DNA of 64,000 bases, taken from positions 5,212,109 to 5,276,108 of the forward strand of contig JAJEKV010000004.1 in NCBI GenBank assembly GCA_021234155.1, given 5' to 3'. Source of the stretch: Isoetes taiwanensis (lineage: Eukaryota > Streptophyta > Lycopodiopsida > Isoetales > Isoetaceae). Below are positions 58,108-64,000 of the stretch, one piece after another. The notes under the pieces are model-generated. The model ran no database searches. It saw only the letters and a list, made by a program, of their open reading frames with translations, and was not told the origin of the DNA. The position numbers and the translations under genes are program-made. Within the stretch, counting starts at the first letter, position 1; every line of letters begins with the position of its first letter.

Positions 58108-58915
58108 AAAATTGCAGTTCTCTTGTAGTCGTCGATTTTTTTGTTCTTTGCGAGTCCCTTACCAGAATGGCACTGATTTGAGCCATCGGATAGATATTCT
58201 GGAAGGGACGAGCCATCTGTATAAATGATGTCATTTTGTGGCAGTTTGTCGACGTCTTCTCACAATACCATCTCTTTCTTACCCATTGTTTCCCTCTATA
58301 CCCACCCTTATGTATTGTATCAGAATTGTATCGTTTTTTACATGTTTATCTCAGTGATGATGATATTTCTTCTTTCCCCCCGCTGGGTGTTGCTATTGTT
58401 ATTAGGGTCCACCTGCATGGTGATGCTTTATACCACTCGCGGGGTGTTGTTATTGTTAATTCTCTACCCCCACGGAATGATGCTATTCATTTCCACCCCG
58501 AGGGTGATGCTATTTCTTCTTCCACCATTTGATGATGCTTTCTCCACGTGGATATTTGTTTTTGCTATTAATCTCCCAGGGGTGCTTTTTACCAATTCAT
58601 TTGCTTGATATTTAGGTGGTCGCTCGGCTGCCATACACATTCTTCTTGGTTATTCTCCCTAACTATTAATGGATGCTTTCTATGTGTTTCACTTTTTTCA
58701 GATATTATGCCGCCTCGAAGGTTCGCTCAATCCTGCATTCGAGGATGGTGCTCATGCTCATGACATATGGCGATCATCATCTGCTACTTTTGCTACCTGA
58801 TTTGCGGCTCTACTCAACATGTCGGCTTGGCTTATAAATAAGGAAGTTCTCTAGTAGTCGGCCAGTTTTTGTGTTCTTTGCGAGTCCCTTACCAGAATGG
58901 TATCGATCTGAGCGT
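58108..58915 (+). repeat. Repeat module with TATA box, copy P
   Basis: GTTCTCTTGTAGTCG, TTCTTTGCGAGTCCCTTACC, then arms GAGTCCCTTACCAGAAT / ATTCTGGAAGGGACGAG and a TATA box (TGTATAAATG, about 58219), in the order seen on the minus strand at 42.5 kb. GTCTTCTCACA follows both TATA boxes at a similar distance. GGGTGATGCT arrays fill 58380-58545. A second GTTCTCTAGTAGTCGG..GAGTCCCTTACCAGAAT starts at about 58850. Confidence 0.6.
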
Positions 58916-59371
58916 ATAAAATATGTGCGTGTACGGAAGGGGGTTTAATTCAAGGTATTACGTATACGTACGGATGACATAGGGGTCCAAAAATGTCTAG
59001 GTACGTTAGGGGGTAGGATGCAATGGTCTATCCCTATATTTTCGTATACGTTAGGGGTATGCTTTTGTTTTTCTTTTTCTTTTTTTCTTTTTTTTTTGGG
59101 GTCAAGTAAACTTCAAGGGGCTCCCGATCTCGAGCGGTCTGCAGTACCACAGGAGTACCACTGAGGTTCTGGCATTCGAGAGCTCTTGGGAGCTTTCCGA
59201 CATCTGGCATCAGGCGTCTTTTCCGGTCTCAGTTGCAGTATTCACTTGAAATCATTGGTATTAAGTTGCAGTATTTCGGTCATTTGGTTTGGCAGGGGTT
59301 TGGCAGGGGTTTGGCAGTATTCACTTCTTCCAGTAGTGCTCCAAATAAATCTCATTTGGTCGGCATTTGGC
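58916..59371. other. Upstream of the right-edge gene; T-rich tract
   Basis: A T-rich run lies at about 59057-59098. GGGGTTTGGCAG repeats twice near 59295-59318. The gene leader is presumably here, but no TATA box stands out. Confidence 0.35.
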
Positions 59372-62300
59372 ATGGCACAAGAAGATGCAGTAAGGCCAGT
59401 GTTCATTTTTCTAGAGAAGACTGAGATCGGGTATGTGCATTGCCCACCAAACTGTAGTTACAGTGTTGTTCGAAGAGAGATAGAAGTAGATGAGTTAGAT
59501 GCCTTGAGGGGCAAAAACTTTTGTTTCTTGGGTTTAGACGCATTCCCATTTCACGAAGGCAGGAAGAGAGGCATTTTTGTCGTGAAAATACAGTTGAAGT
59601 TGCATTTCCAAATAACCAGGTATTGACGCAAGATGTATGTGAACCCGTATGTGAAGCAGTCAATGAATGTGATATCCCCAATGCTATAAAAACTTTGGAT
59701 GAATGTGCTCAGCCACTTGCCAAGAAACCTCGGACTGGAACTGGAATTGATGTTGTGATAACAAATTCTTCGAAAAGCACGACAGAAACATATGCAAGGT
59801 ATAGAACTGATATTCATAATATATTTGCTTTTCCTCATTTCATTGCAGCCATGACTATTAATACACTCGATTACAACTTTCAGTGATGGCTCTAGAGAGG
59901 TCACTATGATGCAATCAAAGCTTGCAAAACCTGGAGAAATAGCAGCTCAAAGACGACGTCTAGATAATGCAAAGAGCAAACTTGCGGCAATCAACAGGCA
60001 TGATAAGTTTGAGCTCACTTCATGCGATGAGGATGGGAAAGCCAGATTCAAAATACTTTGTCGTGAATGTAATAGTACATACGGAACAGGTAGTGAAGAT
60101 ATGTGGTATAACTTCCTTTCTTCGCATTGCAAAACCAAGGCCCATCTGGACAAATATTTTGCTAGGGTGAAAGAAGATGAAAGTCTCGGTGCCCTCGGTG
60201 CATGTCAGTATTTTTTTTGGATTGTTCAGCTCATTGTTGGAAATAAAAATTGTAAACTTTGGGAACTATTTGCTCCATAACATTCTATTTCCTAACTATT
60301 TCCTATTGATTTGATGCACAAAAGAACATGAACAACTTGCATTGGTAGCCAATAAAAAAAGAGTTCAAGACTTGATGGAGGGTGAGCTTGCGAAATGGTC
60401 AATGGAAAATGGCACTTCATTCTCGCTATACACCCCATATGTTGGAGACTATAGCAACCTCAAGAAGATCCTCATCACCTATGACATTTGCTCAAGGGGT
60501 TTAAAACTTTTTCCACCAAGTGGTAAACCCTCTCTTTCTCTCTTTTTATATGAAGCATGATGCTTTATATGTTGTATCTCTTTCTCTCATTCCCAAATAC
60601 CTTGTTTCTGGAGCTTAGATAACTCTTTTCTCATGTTGTAATTCATTAAATTTTAGAACAGGTTCCATATAATTTGTTGTTGGAGTTTTAATGGTTGATG
60701 TGCCAAAACTTTCTAAGTTTTAAATTTCTTGTTTGCTAAGAATTTGTATATTTTGCTGGCTGAAAGAAGTCTCTGCAGCAGGCCAGCGTTTCTCATAATC
60801 CTGTCAAATGGCCAATGTGTATTCATGCTTGTAGCTTAGATAGTCCATTTGATAGAGATGTTGTTGTTAAGACTGCCCTTGTAAACATGTATGGTATTCG
60901 ATAATATTCGTTCCAAGAATGTATCTGCATCTAGTCATGCAGGTCTGCTAGTCATGCAGGTCTGCTTCATAGCTTTTGCAATTTGTGGTAGGATGTCTAC
61001 AGTCTTTGAAAGAGGCTTTAGTTTTTCGCTTCCTATAATGGCACTAAGATTATTAGTCATGAGTTCAAGAACAAGGCATCTTCTCTTCTCTGTTTTACCA
61101 TTAATAGGCCTTTCTATCTCACAATGGCCTAATAATTGAACTATGGGAGACGAATTCGTATCCACTATTGTTGAGAACACCTCAATTTCTTTGTTGAAAG
61201 ACGAGCATTCCTCATCGAACTTTTTCACAGCTACAGGGATATTAAACCACTTTGCTTTATGGACATTCCCAAAGCTGCCGCATCCCAATTCGTCTTGACA
61301 GACTAGATTGGTGCTGTTAATGCAATGTGGTGGAAAAAACCCTGTTTCTAACACTGGGATTAAGCTATAAGAAACATAATATCTGAATTGCTTTCCAATT
61401 GAAACGTAGTCGGGTGTCCTTAAATGCTTGATCAATGCAATCTTGTCTTGTTCATAACCCCTTCAATCAGATAATGTCTTGGGAAACTCTTTAATTGACA
61501 TGTATTTAAAATGCGGAGTCTGGATGATGCATTTGCAGTCTTCCAAAGGATAGAAAATTGGAATGTGGTGTCATGGAATTCCTTAATTGCTGGATGTGCT
61601 CAGCATGGAGAAATTAATCTTGCCATGGAATGTTTCAAAGGAATGCAGCTGGATGGGGTAAAGCCAGATGAGGTGACCTTCACGACTTTCTTGACAACAT
61701 GTGTGACCCTAGCAGCACTAGAGCAAGACAAGCTTCACCAAGACAAAGTCATCCCAAAGCAATTTATGTCTACCAGGGCTGGAATGCTTTGTAGCTTGTC
61801 AATACCATTTTCAGTGATGAATTGTTTTGAGGAAATGCAGAAGGAAGGTTTAAAGCAAAACATTGTGACATGGAACGCCGTCATTGCAGCACACGTGCAA
61901 CATGGACAAGACCTTTTAGCTTTGGAAAGTTTTAAAAGGCTGCAGTGCAAAGGCATGCAGCCGGACGAGATAACATTTTTGAGCGTTTTGAAAGCATGTT
62001 CAAGCATTGGAGCAATAGATCAGGGCAAACTTATTCATGAGCAAATTGCAAGACATGGACTTGATTCAGAGATGGTAGTTGGAAGTTCCGTGGTTGACAT
62101 GTATGCAAAATGCGGTGATGTAGAGGAGGCGCAAAGGGTTTTAACAAGTTAGAGGTTCAGAATGTGGTATCATGGACTGCAATGGTTTCAGGGTATCCTG
62201 GACTGGGATTAAGCTATAAGAAACATAATATCTGAATTGCTTTCCAGTTGAAACATAGTCGAGTGTCCTTAAATTCTTTATCAATGCAACCTTGTCTTGT

Positions 62301-64000
62301 TCATAACCCCATTTCAAAAATTCCTGCAAAGTTTTACAGTCATACTCCACAATATTTTCAATCCCATCTAATATCAGCTTTCTGTTAAACCAAGTCTCGT
62401 GCTATGCCTCCAGTTTTTGTGGATTTGGAATGGAATCCCGAATATTACAGCAGGAGTGTGGACGTCTTTAGTTTTGGAGTAGAATGCTCCCAACTTCTCA
62501 CTGGTCAGAAGAAACTTCGGTCAGTTAGAGGATCAATGCATATTAGGCAAGTAAGAGATGAGCTGAGACAGAAAGCTTTGAAAATGAACATTCCTGAAGA
62601 ACTAAAGAATTTGGTAGACTGTTGTTGGGAGCAGGAGCAGAATATACGTCCTACTTTTGATAACATCTGTGATGAGCTATGGATTGTCAAAGAAAAGCTT
62701 TTGATATCAGAATGTACTAAACAAGAATTAACAGATGAAACTGGGGACTGGGCTAATCCCCTTTGGCTGAATGAATTTCTAGCTTTGTGGACCTAATACG
62801 AACATTTATCTTTTTACAGGTGATATCATAGTATCAGTGACAGAACATATTACATCCCAAGCTCATGTTAAGAAATATGAAGACATTAGAAAGAAACCTG
62901 ATCGTCCATCTAAGTTCTCCACTCTAGAGGCAAATCAGAAATCGTTGTTTACTTTCATGCAACGAGGTAAGGTTTTTCAGCTTAGGCACTGCTTTAAAGG
63001 CCTGATCTTTATTTTATGTTCAATGTTTAACTTATGTTGTTGGTCAATAGTGTCAAGTAGCAGTGATGGCACAAGCGGAGCAGGGTCAAGTGGAGAAGGA
63101 TCAAGTGCTGCAATGGGAAGTAAGTCGCTAAGATTGTAAGAAATAGGAATAGTGGTCCAATCCCGCTAATTTATAAGATTGTAAATCCAGGATATTTAAA
63201 TTTATGTTGGGGGTTCTGACAAGGTAGTTACAGATATAATAGTCGAACCATAGATATAAAGCCTTGTTTGGGTGATATTAAGCGTGAAGGGAATTGGTAT
63301 AGTGAGCCACATGTCAGGATTTGCATTCCAATCCAAGAAGGCCCAATTCTCGGAACATTTCGGCATGACGGTTGTCTTCGTTTCTCATCTGCCCATGAAA
63401 GTTACCAATGCAAGCCTTGTGCCTCCATTCCAAAAGAAAGGGACTTTAGGATGAGGGTGTTCAGGCAGAAACAAAAGATTATAGGGAGAGGCCATAGGTC
63501 CACCAAGTCGTGTATCAGACTTGGCTATTTAACGGCAGGTGAGCTCCTTCATCAAGCTCAAACTATGGCAGCAGCATTTCGTAGCTTGAAGAAGGAGTGC
63601 TTTTTTCTTAGCAGGAGATGTCTTGCTCTTCCGATCAAGGCAAGGACTTTACGTGGAGCCGTGATCGAATCTATGAAGAGGAAGGACATCTCAAAATTCT
63701 GTAGGGACATCGAAGAAGCTTATAAGAATGGGAAGTTCGAAGGAAAGGCAGGGCTTTGGAATTTTTTGGTAGATTTAGCTTCCAATTTGAACAAGCCTGG
63801 TGTGCGAAAGAGATATCATGAGACCACCAAACAAATATTTGAAATTGTGAAGATATGGGGTGGTACTAGAATGCATGACTTCCTCAGCACTAATTTTGGG
63901 GGACCCCATTCCACCACAAAACGAAGATGTAGAACCCAGCATCAATATAGGGTTGGGATACGCGAAGACAATTTTGAGATGCTGGCCAAAACATATAAAA
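59372..64000 (+). CDS. Multi-exon gene of unknown function, BED/C2H2-like finger, runs off the window
   Basis: Proposed exons: 59372-59798, 59884-60197, 60325-60522, 62820-62966, 63051-63119 and 63224 to beyond 64000, with GT-AG introns. Exon 1 (start MAQEDAVRPVFIFLEKTE) needs one frame change near 59575. Exon 2 holds a finger, C60059-x2-C60068-x18-H60125-x5-H60143 (ILCRECNSTYGTG..HCKTKAH). Exon 4 repeats the H-x5-H part (HITSQAHVKKYEDIRK). Exon 5 is a Gly/Ser linker. Exon 6 is open for about 259 codons, with C-x7-H-x4-C-x2-C (GCLRFSSAHESYQCKPC), DFRMRVFRQ, IRLGYLTAGELLHQAQ, GLWNFLVDLASNLNKPG and IWGGTRMHDFLSTNFGGP. The frame joins cleanly across the last five exons. I do not recognise the family for certain; BED-like fingers hint at a transposase-derived or DNA-binding protein. 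Intron 3 (2.3 kb) carries foreign gene fragments. Confidence 0.6.
60780..60905 (+). pseudogene. PPR fragment, part 1
   Basis: Bases 60850-60895 read PFDRDVVVKTALVNMYG, a typical stretch between plant PPR motifs. It ends before the kinase fragment at 60935. It lies inside intron 3 of the right-edge gene. Confidence 0.55.
60935..61460 (-). pseudogene. Protein kinase N-lobe fragment
   Basis: The minus strand reads LRTPDYVSIGKQFRYYVSYS, then the Gly loop ELGCGSFGNVHKAKW, the ATP-binding Lys in VAVKKF, an alpha-C-like FNKEIEVFSTI, and LVLELMTNN leading into DILPQIAKAMK, where subdomain VI would follow. The catalytic loop is absent. The C-lobe lies about 1 kb away on the other strand. Being antisense inside an intron, this cannot yield an intact kinase. 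Confidence 0.75.
61470..62195 (+). pseudogene. PPR (PLS-type) fragment, part 2
   Basis: The frame 61511-62152 has FQRIENWNVVSWNSLIAGCA, GVKPDEVTFTTFLTTC, EGLKQNIVTWNAVIAAHVQH, MQPDEITFLSVLKACSS and VVGSSVVDMYAKCGDVEEAQ, i.e. about four PLS-type PPR motifs. One frame change sits just before it (MYLKCG at 61500 to SLDDAF) and another after it (near 62140, to VQNVVSWTAMVSG). The gene would normally bind organelle RNA, but this piece lacks both ends. It is bracketed by two copies of a 110-bp kinase exon segment. Confidence 0.8.
62198..62400 (-). pseudogene. Protein kinase upstream region, second copy
   Basis: The minus strand reads ETWFNRKLILDGIENIVEYD, CKTLQEFLKWGYEQDKVALI and KNLRTLDYVSTGKQFRYYVS. 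The last part duplicates 61350-61460 (about 93% identical over 110 bp). It joins directly at 62400 to the kinase C-lobe on the opposite strand. Confidence 0.65.
62401..62796 (+). pseudogene. Protein kinase C-lobe fragment
   Basis: Contains an APE-region relative (PPVFVDLEWNPEYYSRSVDV), FSFGVECSQLLTG (subdomain IX) and LVDCCWEQEQNIRPTFDNIC (subdomain XI), ending with a short tail and a stop at 62794-62796. HRD and DFG motifs are absent. It is probably the other half of the kinase whose N-lobe is on the minus strand. Confidence 0.75.

Overview
The window reads as nuclear DNA of a land plant with a large, transposon-loaded genome. Evidence is several plant LTR retrotransposons primed by initiator Met-tRNA, L1-type LINEs, a pentatricopeptide-repeat (PPR) fragment, a plastid-type adenylate kinase 5' end, and a secreted glyoxal/galactose-oxidase-like gene. 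The PPR style and the Penelope-type reverse transcriptase remind me of seed-free vascular plants (fern-like) or gymnosperms more than flowering plants. That placement is an inference. No bacterial, organellar, rRNA or tRNA gene is visible.

Layout, left to right. 1-2.2 kb: decayed LINE (minus), cut by the window edge. 4.2-4.8 kb: first three exons of a plastid adenylate kinase (minus). 6.0-8.6 kb: minisatellite, a structured hairpin repeat and a broken Ty3/gypsy pol (plus). 11.3-25.0 kb: a Ty1/copia cluster with two near-identical minus-strand elements (A with a full 1424-codon gag-pol, B defective), four flanking LTRs, and an inverted, truncated fifth and sixth LTR. 28.1-29.8 kb: 5'-truncated LINE with poly(A), plus an opposing poly(A) tail. 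30.0-31.7 kb: the one clearly intact host gene, a 567-residue copper-radical oxidase (minus). 33.6-34.1 kb: hairpin repeat, partly tandem. 36.3-38.06 kb: an ORF1-only LINE derivative ending in (CTTC)n. 39.7-41.7 kb: a degenerate Penelope-like reverse transcriptase (minus). 41.9-47.9 kb: purine-rich repeat field with palindromic CACCC/GGGTG arrays and a TATA-containing module. 47.9-49.3 kb: LINE RT remnant and a Cys-rich ORF (minus). 51.4-52.6 kb: LTR-type ends. 55.16-58.10 kb: a complete, essentially non-coding LTR retrotransposon with a perfect 5-bp target duplication. 59.37-64.0 kb: a multi-exon gene of unknown function that leaves the window. Its largest intron holds PPR and protein-kinase fragments in mixed orientation.

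How it fits together: only the oxidase looks like a complete, functional host gene. The adenylate kinase may be real but only its 5' end is seen. The right-edge gene is open over all six predicted exons except one frame change in exon 1. The rest is layered retroelements. The least explained material is a dispersed family of stem-loops whose inner core is conserved while its outer arms change sequence but stay complementary (6.67, 33.88 and 42.05 kb), and the right-edge gene with its captured-gene intron.
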